Below, piece by piece: positions 8,763 to 16,426 of a stretch of DNA of 58,634 nucleotides. The notes below the pieces were generated by a model that was not told where the DNA came from, searched no databases, and saw only the letters and a list, made by a program, of their open reading frames with translations. The translations under genes were made by a program, and so were the position numbers. Source of the DNA: a virus; IMG/VR virus record IMGVR_UViG_3300045912_000093, positions 1 to 58,634 of that record. One strand, written 5' to 3'. The stretch's first letter is position 1. Each line of letters begins with the position of its first letter.

Positions 8763-9373
8763 AGCTGGAGCCAGTGCAAGATCCTCTCCCGATGAGTCGC
8801 GCCAACCATCGCGGTACGACTTGTGAGCACGCGTGGGGGCGGGTACGGCGCCAACCGACGAAGAACCTCCTCCTGCCGATGTCGCAGCTCCCGAATCTTC
8901 CGCACGTCGAAGTCCACCATCACGTAGGTGACTTTTTCGAATTCGCCGCTGTCTAATAGGTCGTCGAGGATGTCGCATTCCGCACCTTCGCAGTTCAGTT
9001 TCAGGAACACGGTGGCAGGAGAGACGAGATTCTCACGAAACCAAGTTGAAGCCTTGACGAAATTGCACAACACTGGCTCGTAACCACGGTCAGTCCAATT
9101 GGTCTTTTTCCACAGGCTAGCACCCTTGCTACCTGCGTCAATAAGCTCTGCCTGCGTGTCCCGATCCCACAGCCCGAAACGGTGAACGACTGTCGTGCGG
9201 GTATCAGCAATCTCCTGCAAGTGTGCCCAACAGAACGGCGCCGGCTCGAAACAGTGAATCTCGTCAAACCCCCACTCTTGGGCAACGGCGAGTGACTGCC
9301 CGATGTTGGCACCGACATCAAGGAACACTTGCGGAAGGTGCAAGTATTCAGTATGCTCCGCTCCGTTGGTCAT
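8732..9373 (-). CDS. FkbM-like SAM-dependent methyltransferase
   Basis: This 213-residue protein has the SAM-binding loop QVFLDVGANIGQSLA (about residues 15-29), an acidic strand end HCFEPAPF, and TVFLKLNCEGAECDILDDLL. The last is the characteristic FkbM element (KxDxEGxExxxL). FkbM-type enzymes O-methylate sugars and polyketides. Here the context of four glycosyltransferases suggests methylation of a sugar, which caps or masks a glycan. ATG 9373 has a good AGAGGAAG site 5-6 bases upstream. It is the first gene of the glycan cassette in transcription order. Confidence 0.85.
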   Translation of the reverse strand: MTNGAEHTEYLHLPQVFLDVGANIGQSLAVAQEWGFDEIHCFEPAPFCWAHLQEIADTRTTVVHRFGLWDRDTQAELIDAGSKGASLWKKTNWTDRGYEPVLCNFVKASTWFRENLVSPATVFLKLNCEGAECDILDDLLDSGEFEKVTYVMVDFDVRKIRELRHRQEEVLRRLAPYPPPRVLTSRTAMVGATHRERILHWLQLCTSQGRLPA

Positions 9374-9386
9374 GTGCTTCCTCTTA

Positions 9387-9411
9387 GGCCCCCGAAAAGG
9401 GGGCCTTTTTT
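9387..9411 (+). terminator. intrinsic terminator on the plus strand
   Basis: GGCCCCC and GGGGGCC pair around a GAAAA loop and are followed by six T on the plus strand. On the minus strand, the direction of the surrounding genes, the hairpin lies between the 95-residue gene and the methyltransferase but has no U-tract. It therefore ends transcription only in the plus direction. The only plus-strand gene before it is at 2097-2603. Confidence 0.8.
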
Positions 9412-9697
9412 ATTCCGGAGGGATGATCCGCGGGTGTGGCACGAGAGGCTCCGGCTCAGCCTCCAGAGGCTCAACCGTGTCGACCGGACCCATGTCGACG
9501 ATCTTCAGCATTACAGGCGAGCAGCCGTAGACCGGCTTCTGCTCGGCCGCACGGCTAAGCGCAGCCCGCTGGGCGTCGGAGCGCCGCCGGGCCGCCACTG
9601 CGATGACCACCGGCACGTGCATGACCACGTGGTAGATGTGCACAGGCGGCAGTGGGGGAGGCGGAGTAGTGTCCCCGCTTTGACTGTCGGTGCTCAC
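9410..9697 (-). CDS. small unknown protein, Pro-rich, 95 aa
   Basis: It begins with GTG 9697, overlapping the upstream stop as GTGA, and ends at a TAA that lies in the T-run of the plus-strand terminator. The translation has a disordered start (STDSQSGDTTPPPPLPPVH), a hydrophobic stretch (HIYHVVMHVPVVIAVAARR) and an acidic, Pro-rich end (VEPLEAEPEPLVPHPRIIPPE). The hydrophobic stretch could be one membrane segment. I do not recognise the family. Position and tight coupling support it as a gene. Confidence 0.6.
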   Translation of the reverse strand: MSTDSQSGDTTPPPPLPPVHIYHVVMHVPVVIAVAARRRSDAQRAALSRAAEQKPVYGCSPVMLKIVDMGPVDTVEPLEAEPEPLVPHPRIIPPE

Positions 9698-9996
9698 TGG
9701 TCACCCCCGGTGATGTTGACCTTCATAGGACGAGACTTGAGGAGCCGCTCGCGCAATTCGTTGAGGTCACCGTAGGTGTAGACCAGCAACAGCTTAAAGC
9801 CCATGAACGCGATGGTCAGGTTGAAGTTGTTGAGGACCTGCTCGTGCTCGATGGTGAGGTCGATGAAGGTGAAGTCGACCCAGTTGTAGCGGGAGGGGAA
9901 GAACAGCGCCACCCACTGGATCTCAAGCGCGGCCATGAACCGCACCGGCGTGTAGTCGATGTCCACTTCCGGGGGCTCAAGATCGGGATTTGGCAC
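9694..9996 (-). CDS. small unknown protein, 100 aa
   Basis: GTG 9996 was chosen: AAGGAAG lies 6-7 bases upstream and the overlap with the upstream regulator gene is 20 bp; longer frames have no ribosome site. The sequence has an acidic N-terminus (PNPDLEPPEVDIDYTPV), then beta-like and hydrophobic parts (LEIQWVALFFPSRYNWVDFTFIDLTI, FMGFKLLLVYTYG) and a basic end. It is not recognised. It may be a small partner of the ribbon-helix-helix protein or a membrane-associated factor. Confidence 0.6.
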   Translation of the reverse strand: MPNPDLEPPEVDIDYTPVRFMAALEIQWVALFFPSRYNWVDFTFIDLTIEHEQVLNNFNLTIAFMGFKLLLVYTYGDLNELRERLLKSRPMKVNITGGDQ

Positions 9997-10171
9997 GGGC
10001 GGCTTCCTTCTTGGCAGCGGAAAGAACACGCTCGATGTACTGGCGCACGGCCGCGCGGACATGTTCGCTGACAGTCAGGCCAGTCTTGTCTGACAGCCGA
10101 TGAAGCTCGGCAATGTCATCGTCGGGGACAATCACATGGATGCGGGTTCCGTTGATGGATGGGCGTGGCAT
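9977..10171 (-). CDS. ribbon-helix-helix DNA-binding protein
   Basis: This 64-residue protein has a short beta strand (TRIHVIVPDDDIAELHRLSD) followed by two helices and a GLTVSEHVRAAVRQYIERVL segment. This is the layout of Arc/MetJ/CopG-type ribbon-helix-helix repressors, which bind palindromic operators as dimers or tetramers. The C-terminus is Lys/Arg/Ala-rich. A very strong ribosome site (AAAGGAGGT) precedes ATG 10171. It is the first gene of the minus arm and lies beside the divergent control region. That makes it a candidate ligand of the 15-bp palindromes, the nearest of which starts at 10426. Confidence 0.8.
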   Translation of the reverse strand: MPRPSINGTRIHVIVPDDDIAELHRLSDKTGLTVSEHVRAAVRQYIERVLSAAKKEAARAKSRS

Positions 10172-10193
10172 GGGTACCTCCTTTGGTGGGCGT

Positions 10194-10223
10194 AGTGTGG
10201 GCCTGTTGGGGTGTGGGTGTCAA
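10194..10223 (-). promoter_or_regulatory. candidate sigma70 promoter for the minus arm
   Basis: Read on the minus strand, TTGACA (10223-10218) matches the -35 consensus. After an 18-base spacer comes CACACT (10199-10194), which matches only half of the -10 consensus. It would start transcription just ahead of the strong ribosome site of the ribbon-helix-helix gene. The perfect -35 and the position support it; the weak -10 and GC-rich spacer argue for caution. Confidence 0.35.
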
Positions 10224-10425
10224 GGGGTGAGTTTCGTGGGTCTGTTTGGATTTGGGGCTGACATATTTGCGAAGGCCATAAGCAGGACCCCCACCCCCCA
10301 CCCCCCTTGGCCCGGTACCCCCTACCCCCGCCCACTGACGCCCGACAGCCCGAGGCGTTCCTAAGTCACGGTATATGAAGGGCGCGCATGGTGCATGCCC
10401 GCAATCGCTGCACACGTGCAGCGAC

Positions 10426-10440
10426 TTACAAACCTTGTAA
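10426..10440. promoter_or_regulatory. 15-bp palindrome, copy 1
   Basis: TTACAAACCTTGTAA. It lies 13 bases before the ATG of the first plus-arm gene and is the nearest copy to the ribbon-helix-helix regulator gene. It could act as an operator over the ribosome site or a promoter. Confidence 0.75.
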
Positions 10441-10453
10441 CTGGAGTACTGAC

Positions 10454-10996
10454 ATGACTAAGCAGACCAACACGATCACGAATCCTGCCGAACTGTCGCG
10501 CATCGCGAAAACGTTCGCGCGAGCCTACACGCTCAACGTGTCGGCGGCCGACATCCTGACGGAGTCGGCGAGCATGTTCGCGGCGCGTCTGAAGCGCGAG
10601 GAACGTGCCAGCACGAAGGAAGAAATCAACTTCATGGTCGCCGAAATCGTCGCACTCTGCGGCTTGCAGAAGCTACCGTCGCGGGCGGTGCGCGAGTCGG
10701 AAATCCGCAGCGTGTTCCGGAACGCGGCGGCTTTCACGGCCGTGATGCAGAAGATCGGTAACACGCGCATCGGCTACGCGCTGGCGATCCAGCTGGCGCG
10801 GAAGTGCGATAGCCTGCCGGTCGCCGACGTCGTGGCATGGTACAAGTCCGGTAAGCCGATCGCAGGAACCGCGACGCCGAAGGCGAAGCGCGCACGCGCC
10901 GTGAAGACGTTGACGCACCTGTGCGACGAAAAGTCGTTGCCGCGCGACTTCCGCGACGCGCTGGCGCGGCTCATGGCGAAGTACTCGCTGGCCTGA
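10454..10996 (+). CDS. unknown protein, first gene of plus arm, 180 aa
   Basis: ATG 10454 has GGAG 8 bases upstream; a longer frame to 10388 would run through the palindrome and has no ribosome site. The product is basic and helical (start MTKQTNTITNPAELSRIAKT) with no catalytic motif. The middle has EINFMVAEIVALCGLQKLPSR; the C-terminal part is Lys/Arg-rich (TPKAKRARAVKTLTH). Codons favour ACG, GCG, TCG and CGC more than neighbours do, which may mean separate acquisition. The gene is bracketed by palindromes 1 and 2 and followed by its own terminator, so it looks like a self-contained unit, possibly an early host-takeover protein. Confidence 0.75.
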   Translation: MTKQTNTITNPAELSRIAKTFARAYTLNVSAADILTESASMFAARLKREERASTKEEINFMVAEIVALCGLQKLPSRAVRESEIRSVFRNAAAFTAVMQKIGNTRIGYALAIQLARKCDSLPVADVVAWYKSGKPIAGTATPKAKRARAVKTLTHLCDEKSLPRDFRDALARLMAKYSLA

Positions 10997-10997
10997 G

Positions 10998-11012
10998 TTA
11001 CAAGGCTTGTAA
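10998..11012. promoter_or_regulatory. 15-bp palindrome, copy 2
   Basis: TTACAAGGCTTGTAA, extended by matching flanks to a 21-base palindrome (GAG...CTC, 10995-11015). It starts one base after the stop of the 180-residue gene and ends 15 bases before a terminator. Confidence 0.8.
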
Positions 11013-11027
11013 CTCACGTCCCTTCAC

Positions 11028-11056
11028 CCCCACGGCTTCACGGCCGTGGGGTTTTT
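11028..11056 (+). terminator. intrinsic terminator
   Basis: A stem of CCCCACGGC with GCCGTGGGG is followed by five T. It ends the 180-residue gene's transcript. The stem is the same as in the terminator at 11365-11394. Confidence 0.9.
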
Positions 11057-11081
11057 CGCTTCATGCTCTGGGAAAATCACG

Positions 11082-11318
11082 ATGACCCCGCACATTGACG
11101 GTCATGACTTGACGCCCACGGAACTGATGAACCTTGCGCTTTCATGGCTGGAAGTTTTCAACGAAACCTGCGACGAGCATGCGTGGCGCGTGGCCGCCAG
11201 CATCTACAACGATCTCGCCGAACGGCGACAGGAAGCCATTCGGCTGAACCTCGAAAACTCCACCTACATCGGTATGGTGGCTGATGACTTGAGCCGCGAA
11301 CTGATGTCGTGGACCTGA
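11082..11318 (+). CDS. unknown protein, 78 aa
   Basis: ATG 11082 (MTPHIDGHDLTPTELMNLAL) was preferred over an upstream in-frame ATG that lies in the terminator T-run. The ribosome site is weak (GGGAAA). The sequence is acidic and helical, and ends ADDLSRELMSWT. I do not recognise it. Like the gene before it, it is flanked by palindromes (2 and 3) and followed by a terminator. Confidence 0.65.
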   Translation: MTPHIDGHDLTPTELMNLALSWLEVFNETCDEHAWRVAASIYNDLAERRQEAIRLNLENSTYIGMVADDLSRELMSWT

Positions 11319-11335
11319 GCCTACCTGACACACGT

Positions 11336-11350
11336 TTACAAGCCTTGTAA
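11336..11350. promoter_or_regulatory. 15-bp palindrome, copy 3
   Basis: TTACAAGCCTTGTAA, with one further matched pair (T...A). It follows the stop of the 78-residue gene by 17 bases and precedes the next terminator by 14. Confidence 0.8.
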
Positions 11351-11364
11351 ACATGTGCCTGCAA

Positions 11365-11394
11365 CCCCACGGCCTGACAGCCGTGGGGTTTTTT
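11365..11394 (+). terminator. intrinsic terminator
   Basis: A CCCCACGGC / GCCGTGGGG stem with a CTGACA loop is followed by six T. The stem is identical to that at 11028-11056, suggesting duplication of a palindrome-terminator module. Confidence 0.9.
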
Positions 11395-11589
11395 GTGTGT
11401 CTGTTCTGCGGAGCGCCGTTTATGCGCCCATTTTTGCTCGTTCATGTGTCGGGCCGGCTGGCTGCCGGGCCGTGAGGGTGGAGGGCAGGCGCGCGACCCC
11501 CTCGGGGGGCCGTTGTCATCAGCGCATATGGCGGGCCGGAGGGCTGCCGGGTTTATAGCGTTTGCTGCTGCGGGCAGGGCGGCAGTGAG

Positions 11590-11941
11590 CTATAAATAAA
11601 CCAAGGCAGAGTGCGGACTATAAATATATATAGTATTTATAGTATTTATAGTAGAGGTTAGAAATAGAACCTACGTAAGGACTTTGCGTTTCGTGGGCTT
11701 ATATCAGTGCGGGGTGTGTGTAGTACATTGGGGTCTTCTATTTCTAAAGCGCGCTATAAATACTTTAATTGCTTTTCCCTTTAGAAACAATGACTTCAAA
11801 GCGTGGTTCCCGGCCCACGTTTCAGGGTTTATAGTCGCGCGCTGCTTTTAACCCCCACAGCCCCACAAACTCGCTCCCTGCCACTTAACAACCCGATTAT
11901 TTATAGTCATCGAAACCGCCCTACTATAATTACTATAAATA
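11590..11941. repeat. iterated 9-mer CTATAAATA in both orientations
   Basis: Exact copies of CTATAAATA start at 11590, 11618, 11754 and 11933. Reverse-complement copies (TATTTATAG) start at 11634, 11643 and 11898. Degenerate copies are at 11828 (TTTATAG) and 11924 (CTATAATTA). Five of the seven exact copies extend to ACTATAAATA. Clustered iterons in an AT-rich island are typical of initiator-binding origins, but multiple regulator or phage-promoter sites are also possible. Confidence 0.75.
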
Positions 11942-11978
11942 CCCAGCCTTTCTCAACAGGTGCTTTCAGCATCACTTG

Positions 11979-11993
11979 TTACAAGGTTTGTAA
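11979..11993. promoter_or_regulatory. 15-bp palindrome, copy 4
   Basis: TTACAAGGTTTGTAA, with one mismatch in the arms. It abuts the stem of the next terminator and lies in the leader of the operon starting at 12074. Confidence 0.75.
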
Positions 11994-12030
11994 ATTTCCG
12001 AGTCTCTAAACAAGCCTCGGAAATCTTTTT
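11994..12030 (+). terminator. intrinsic terminator / possible attenuator
   Basis: ATTTCCGAG and CTCGGAAAT pair across a 13-base loop and are followed by C and five T. It lies 44 bases before the ATG at 12074 with no room for a separate promoter between. It may therefore be a conditional stop in the leader of the following operon, rather than a gene end. Confidence 0.7.
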
Positions 12031-12073
12031 CACAGTGCCTACTCCCTAAACAAACCATGAAGGAGAAATCATC

Positions 12074-12292
12074 ATGAACCGTACCAACCTGATCGAAGTC
12101 ATCGCCGGTGCCGCCGAAACGATTGCTGACACGGTGGGCCAGCACCTGTCCACCCTGCCACCCGACCACCTGTTCGCACTGGAGTCGGCGTACTACGACC
12201 TGACGGGAAACCCGCTCTTCAGTGAGGCGCAACGCCAGCAGCTGCTGGCCCGTGCCAACCGCCCCCCTGCCGCTGGCGTGGGTCGCTTCTGA
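12074..12292 (+). CDS. small unknown protein, 72 aa
   Basis: ATG 12074 has a strong GAAGGAG site 9 bases upstream. The product (start MNRTNLIEVIAGAAETIADT) is helical and acidic, with a C-terminal RANRPPAAGVGRF. No motif is recognised. It opens the second plus-arm operon, behind palindrome 4 and the putative attenuator. Confidence 0.7.
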   Translation: MNRTNLIEVIAGAAETIADTVGQHLSTLPPDHLFALESAYYDLTGNPLFSEAQRQQLLARANRPPAAGVGRF

Positions 12293-12307
12293 TCGTGGGG
12301 TATCAAC

Positions 12308-12892
12308 ATGTTCATCATCTATTTCCAGTTGGTCCCCCACCCCGCTGGTGAGCCGGGCGAAGTGCCGGAGCTGTTCACTGATCATCTGCTCTACCCGCTG
12401 GTCCGTCCGGTTGAGTTCGGCAAGGTCCGTGCCAACAGCCCCACAGCCCACCGCCCGTGTCGTGCCAGTGAGCCGTCCTACTTGCAGAACGACGAGCTGA
12501 ACCAGCTGAGGACAAGGATGATGGCTGACTACTCACTGCGGTCCGGGCGCTTCTACCCTAGCGACTTGACTGAACAGTACCCTGCCGGCGTGCGGGCGAT
12601 ACTGAGTACGGCGCCGTTCTATCTGCAGCACTCCGACATCTACGAGATCGGCCTGCTGCTTGGCTGGTTACGGCCCACCAGTCTTGGGTGCTACTGGACC
12701 ATTGGTCTTGGTAGCACGCTAGTTGACGTGTTCAGTCGGACTGATCCGCACATCGAATTCCAGTTCGAAAACGAGGAAGACGTTCTGCGTTGTGCAGAGC
12801 TGTCAGTGAAAGGAGGTGAGCGCTACTACTTCGCCCTGCCTGAAAAACCGTCACATACCACGCTCCGTTACGTGGCACTGTTCACGTACTAA
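12308..12892 (+). CDS. unknown protein, 194 aa
   Basis: ATG 12308 follows the previous stop by 15 bases, with GGGG as a modest ribosome site. The product has a beta-rich start (MFIIYFQLVPHPAGEPGEVP), a helical middle (NDELNQLRTRMMADYSLRSG) and a C-terminal ERYYFALPEKPSHTTLRYVA. No catalytic or membrane signature is seen. Co-orientation and spacing place it in the early operon. Confidence 0.65.
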   Translation: MFIIYFQLVPHPAGEPGEVPELFTDHLLYPLVRPVEFGKVRANSPTAHRPCRASEPSYLQNDELNQLRTRMMADYSLRSGRFYPSDLTEQYPAGVRAILSTAPFYLQHSDIYEIGLLLGWLRPTSLGCYWTIGLGSTLVDVFSRTDPHIEFQFENEEDVLRCAELSVKGGERYYFALPEKPSHTTLRYVALFTY

Positions 12893-12921
12893 AACACACC
12901 TACACATGAGGAGACACAACC

Positions 12922-13323
12922 ATGAAAATCAACGACGCAGCAATCGGCTCTCGCTCCAGCTTCAGCCTCGTCTACGAGGACTTCGTGAACTCTGTTCTGT
13001 TCATGATCCTCATCGTTGCCTGCCTGCTCGCCGGGGCAGTCAATGCAGATGCCGGCTGGACGGTGGCAGGACTGGTGCTATGGATTGTCAGATTGGACGA
13101 TCAGATCACCCGTACCAGACGCCGACTGCTGGTGCACGGAGAGACGGTGTTCCTGTCTGAAGCACTGATGTATGCGCTGAAGCTGGACCCCGACAATGGC
13201 AAGCAGTTCCTGCAGAAGCTGGTGGAGGAAGGGTACATCCGTGAGGAGATCCTGGCGGAGGTGCTTGAGCGCACCGTCGAAGCCTTTGGCCTGAACAAGA
13301 AAAAGACCAACAACGAGGAGTAA
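12922..13323 (+). CDS. small membrane protein with cytoplasmic tail, 133 aa
   Basis: ATG 12922 has GAGGAG 11 bases upstream. Residues about 23-45 (VNSVLFMILIVACLLAGAVN) form a membrane segment, and WTVAGLVLWIV a second shorter one. After RRRLLVHGETVFLSEALMYA the C-terminus is soluble, charged and helical, ending KKKTNNEE. It is probably an inner-membrane protein with its C-terminal domain in the cytoplasm. It is too hydrophilic at the end to be a simple holin, and it is far from the lysis genes. Confidence 0.65.
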   Translation: MKINDAAIGSRSSFSLVYEDFVNSVLFMILIVACLLAGAVNADAGWTVAGLVLWIVRLDDQITRTRRRLLVHGETVFLSEALMYALKLDPDNGKQFLQKLVEEGYIREEILAEVLERTVEAFGLNKKKTNNEE

Positions 13324-13328
13324 CAGCA

Positions 13329-13538
13329 ATGAAAAGCTGCAACACCTGCCGACACTACTACCGTCCGCTGTTTGCCCGTCTACTGAACACTGGACGGGTG
13401 GAGTGTCACCATCCGAAAGTCAACGAGCTTGCCAGCAACCATCTGTTTGCCGTGCACGGGCAGTTCGGCATCGACTGCCTCGGAGCGCGGCGTCTTTATT
13501 GCCGTGACGGCAGCATGCATGAGGAGAAAAAACCATGA
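13329..13538 (+). CDS. Cys-rich small protein, 69 aa
   Basis: The sequence starts MKSCNTCRHYYRP and has further Cys at VECHHP, IDCLGA and LYCRDG. The CxxC...C-HH...C pattern suggests a zinc-binding or redox-stabilised fold. The stop overlaps the next ATG (ATGA). Small Cys-rich proteins of this kind occur often in phage early regions. The function is unknown. Confidence 0.65.
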   Translation: MKSCNTCRHYYRPLFARLLNTGRVECHHPKVNELASNHLFAVHGQFGIDCLGARRLYCRDGSMHEEKKP

Positions 13539-13678
13539 AAAGGAAGGACAAGTGGATGCGCAGACGGGAGCGCCGGCGTGCCGAGAAGTGGCTGCGCCTG
13601 CAGCGGCAGGCTGCTGAGCGGCAGCGGCTGAGGGAGCAGTCTGGGTTGATCGTTGCCGCTGAGGAGACGTCGCGATGA
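13535..13678 (+). CDS. very basic small protein, 47 aa
   Basis: ATG 13535 overlaps the upstream stop, and its TGA (13676-13678) overlaps the next ATG. The product is a single charged helix (start MKRKDKWMRRRERRRAEKW, then LRLQRQAAERQRLREQSG), perhaps binding nucleic acid or a partner. The two ATGA overlaps and a local AGGAG site support it as real. Confidence 0.6.
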   Translation: MKRKDKWMRRRERRRAEKWLRLQRQAAERQRLREQSGLIVAAEETSR

Positions 13679-13983
13679 GCAGTAGCTATCAACCTCTTTC
13701 CGGACTCGTGACGGAGTCGGACGGTACGCAGGCCATGTATTTGTTGGGCACTGCCGTCCTGACGGTGTATCCGTCCGGGACTGTCCGCATCGACACTGAT
13801 GACTGGCGTGGGCATGTAGTTAGTACCCGCATCAACTACGCCGCTGCCAAATTACGGTTGAACCTGCGGATCTTCTTTTCCAAGAACGGTGATCTGCTGC
13901 TTGTCTACAAAAACAGAGAGATGAACCTCCGCAAGGCCAGCGTCGTGGTACTCCACGATGGTGCCGTGCTGGAGGTAGCGTGA
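13675..13983 (+). CDS. unknown protein, 102 aa
   Basis: ATG 13675 is coupled to the gene before by ATGA, with GAGGAG upstream. The product is beta-rich (MYLLGTAVLTVYPSGTVRID, KASVVVLHDGAVLEVA) with a basic centre (YAAAKLRLNLRIFFSKNG). No family is recognised. It is the last gene before palindrome 5 and the AAA+ gene. Confidence 0.65.
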   Translation: MSSSYQPLSGLVTESDGTQAMYLLGTAVLTVYPSGTVRIDTDDWRGHVVSTRINYAAAKLRLNLRIFFSKNGDLLLVYKNREMNLRKASVVVLHDGAVLEVA

Positions 13984-13993
13984 CGTGCCTACC

Positions 13994-14008
13994 TTACAAA
14001 CCATGTAA
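13994..14008. promoter_or_regulatory. 15-bp palindrome, copy 5
   Basis: TTACAAACCATGTAA, with one mismatch (A for T) in the right arm. It lies 19 bases before the ATG of the MoxR-like gene, in its leader. Confidence 0.7.
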
Positions 14009-14027
14009 CACAACAACGGAGACGACG

Positions 14028-15092
14028 ATGAACATCAAGAATGCGAAGACCATGATCAAGACCCTCTACAAGCGGCAGATCGAGACCGGTGTGCGGTACT
14101 CGGTGATGCTGCAGTCCGGCCCCGGGCTGGGCAAGTCGGAGAGTGTGGCGCAGGCGGTGGCTGAGCTGTCGCAGGAGCTGGGGCAGCCGTTCGGGTTGAA
14201 GACCTTCCTGCTGTCCACGGTTGAGTCGCCGGACCTGCGTGGGTTCGGTATCCCGGCCAAAGACACCGACGGCACGCCTATCATGACGTACACGCGTGCG
14301 CCGTGGGGGCTGCGTGCTGGTGACCCGCAGCACGGGATACTGTTCCTCGACGAGTTCAGGCAGGCGAGCCACGACGTTCAGAAACCGGCTGCCGAGCTGC
14401 TGCTCAACGGGCGTGTGGGCGAGACCGTGCTGCCCATCACCTACATGGTAGTCGCGGCGAGCAACCGGGACACCGACCGCTCAGGCGTGCAGCGGGAGAT
14501 GGCGTTCATTACCAATCGTCTGCTGACGGTTGACGTGCACGCTGACCTCGACGCGTGGGTGGAGTGGGCCGAGAAGTCGCGGGTGCACTGGATGGCAGTG
14601 GCGTTCGCCAAGGCCAACCCGAGCGACGTGTTTGCTGACCGGGTGCCCGACAAGCCGGGTCCGTTCTGCACGCCGCGCACGCTGGTCAAGGTGGCCAACC
14701 TGATCGACGCTGGGATGCCCCAGAGCATGTTCAGTGAGGCTGCTGCTGGACTCATCGGTGAGGGCACGGCGACAAAACTGGTGGCGTTCATGCGGGTCAT
14801 CGACGAGCTGCCCACGTTCGAGGAGATCGTCAAGGACCCAGAGAACTGCCGCCTGCCGCCAGTTTCTCGGCCCGACGCCCAGTACGCTGCCATGCAGATG
14901 GTGGCGCACCGGGTGACCCCGGCCACCTCTCGGGCGGTGTTCACCTACCTGCTCCGCCTGCCGCGTGAGTTCCAGTTCGCCGGCCTGCGGGCGGCTCTGC
15001 GTGTGGCGCCACAGGTGTTGCACAACAAGGAGTTCGCCGACTGGATGCGGTCGAACAGCCAGCTGCTGGCTGCTGTTGCCGCTGCTTCGTAA
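14028..15092 (+). CDS. MoxR-like AAA+ ATPase
   Basis: This 354-residue protein is an AAA+ ATPase of the MoxR type. These act as chaperones with VWA-domain partners to insert metals or remodel complexes. Walker A GPGLGKS is at residues 31-37, Walker B HGILFLDEFRQAS near 104-116, and sensor-1 VVAASNRDTD near 141. VQREMAFITNRLLTVDVHAD and later CTPRTLVKVANLID fit the C-terminal lid. ATG 14028 follows an ACGGAGACG site; a longer frame would run through palindrome 5. The VWA protein that such ATPases work with is encoded two genes downstream. Confidence 0.88.
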   Translation: MNIKNAKTMIKTLYKRQIETGVRYSVMLQSGPGLGKSESVAQAVAELSQELGQPFGLKTFLLSTVESPDLRGFGIPAKDTDGTPIMTYTRAPWGLRAGDPQHGILFLDEFRQASHDVQKPAAELLLNGRVGETVLPITYMVVAASNRDTDRSGVQREMAFITNRLLTVDVHADLDAWVEWAEKSRVHWMAVAFAKANPSDVFADRVPDKPGPFCTPRTLVKVANLIDAGMPQSMFSEAAAGLIGEGTATKLVAFMRVIDELPTFEEIVKDPENCRLPPVSRPDAQYAAMQMVAHRVTPATSRAVFTYLLRLPREFQFAGLRAALRVAPQVLHNKEFADWMRSNSQLLAAVAAAS

Positions 15093-15121
15093 TCTACTAA
15101 CATCTGTAAGGAGACATGACC

Positions 15122-16425
<1,304 letters not shown>

Positions 16426-16426
<1 letters not shown>

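Larger units (their letters stand above)
10172..10453. promoter_or_regulatory. divergent intergenic control region
   Basis: This gene-free stretch separates the two transcription arms. Its left part (10190-10256) is rich in G-runs on the plus strand. Its right part (10288-10333) has C-runs on the plus strand, that is, G4-type runs on the minus strand. Near 10410 an inverted repeat CGCTGCA/TGCAGCG surrounds CACG, and a TTACAA-type palindrome follows just before the first plus gene. A minus-strand promoter-like pair is listed separately. I saw no convincing sigma70 promoter for the plus direction. Confidence 0.6.
11395..11993. other. long non-coding AT-rich island
   Basis: About 600 bases without a credible gene. 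The first 170 bases are still GC-rich. From about 11585 to 11960 the sequence becomes AT-rich, very unlike the rest of the genome. Short open frames here have low-complexity or unlikely products and no ribosome sites. The island holds an iterated 9-mer (separate entry), a perfect TATAAT at 11925-11930 without a clear -35, and ends in palindrome 4. This is the best candidate for a replication origin or the main early control region. Confidence 0.7.

Noticed and set aside
10116-10415. Minus-strand frames in the divergent region
   Set aside because: The products are Pro/His/Thr-rich, come from C-runs and G-runs, and have no ribosome sites.
11355-12009. Short plus-strand frames in the AT-rich island (67-68 codons)
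   Set aside because: They overlap terminators and iterons, lack ribosome sites and give unlikely products.
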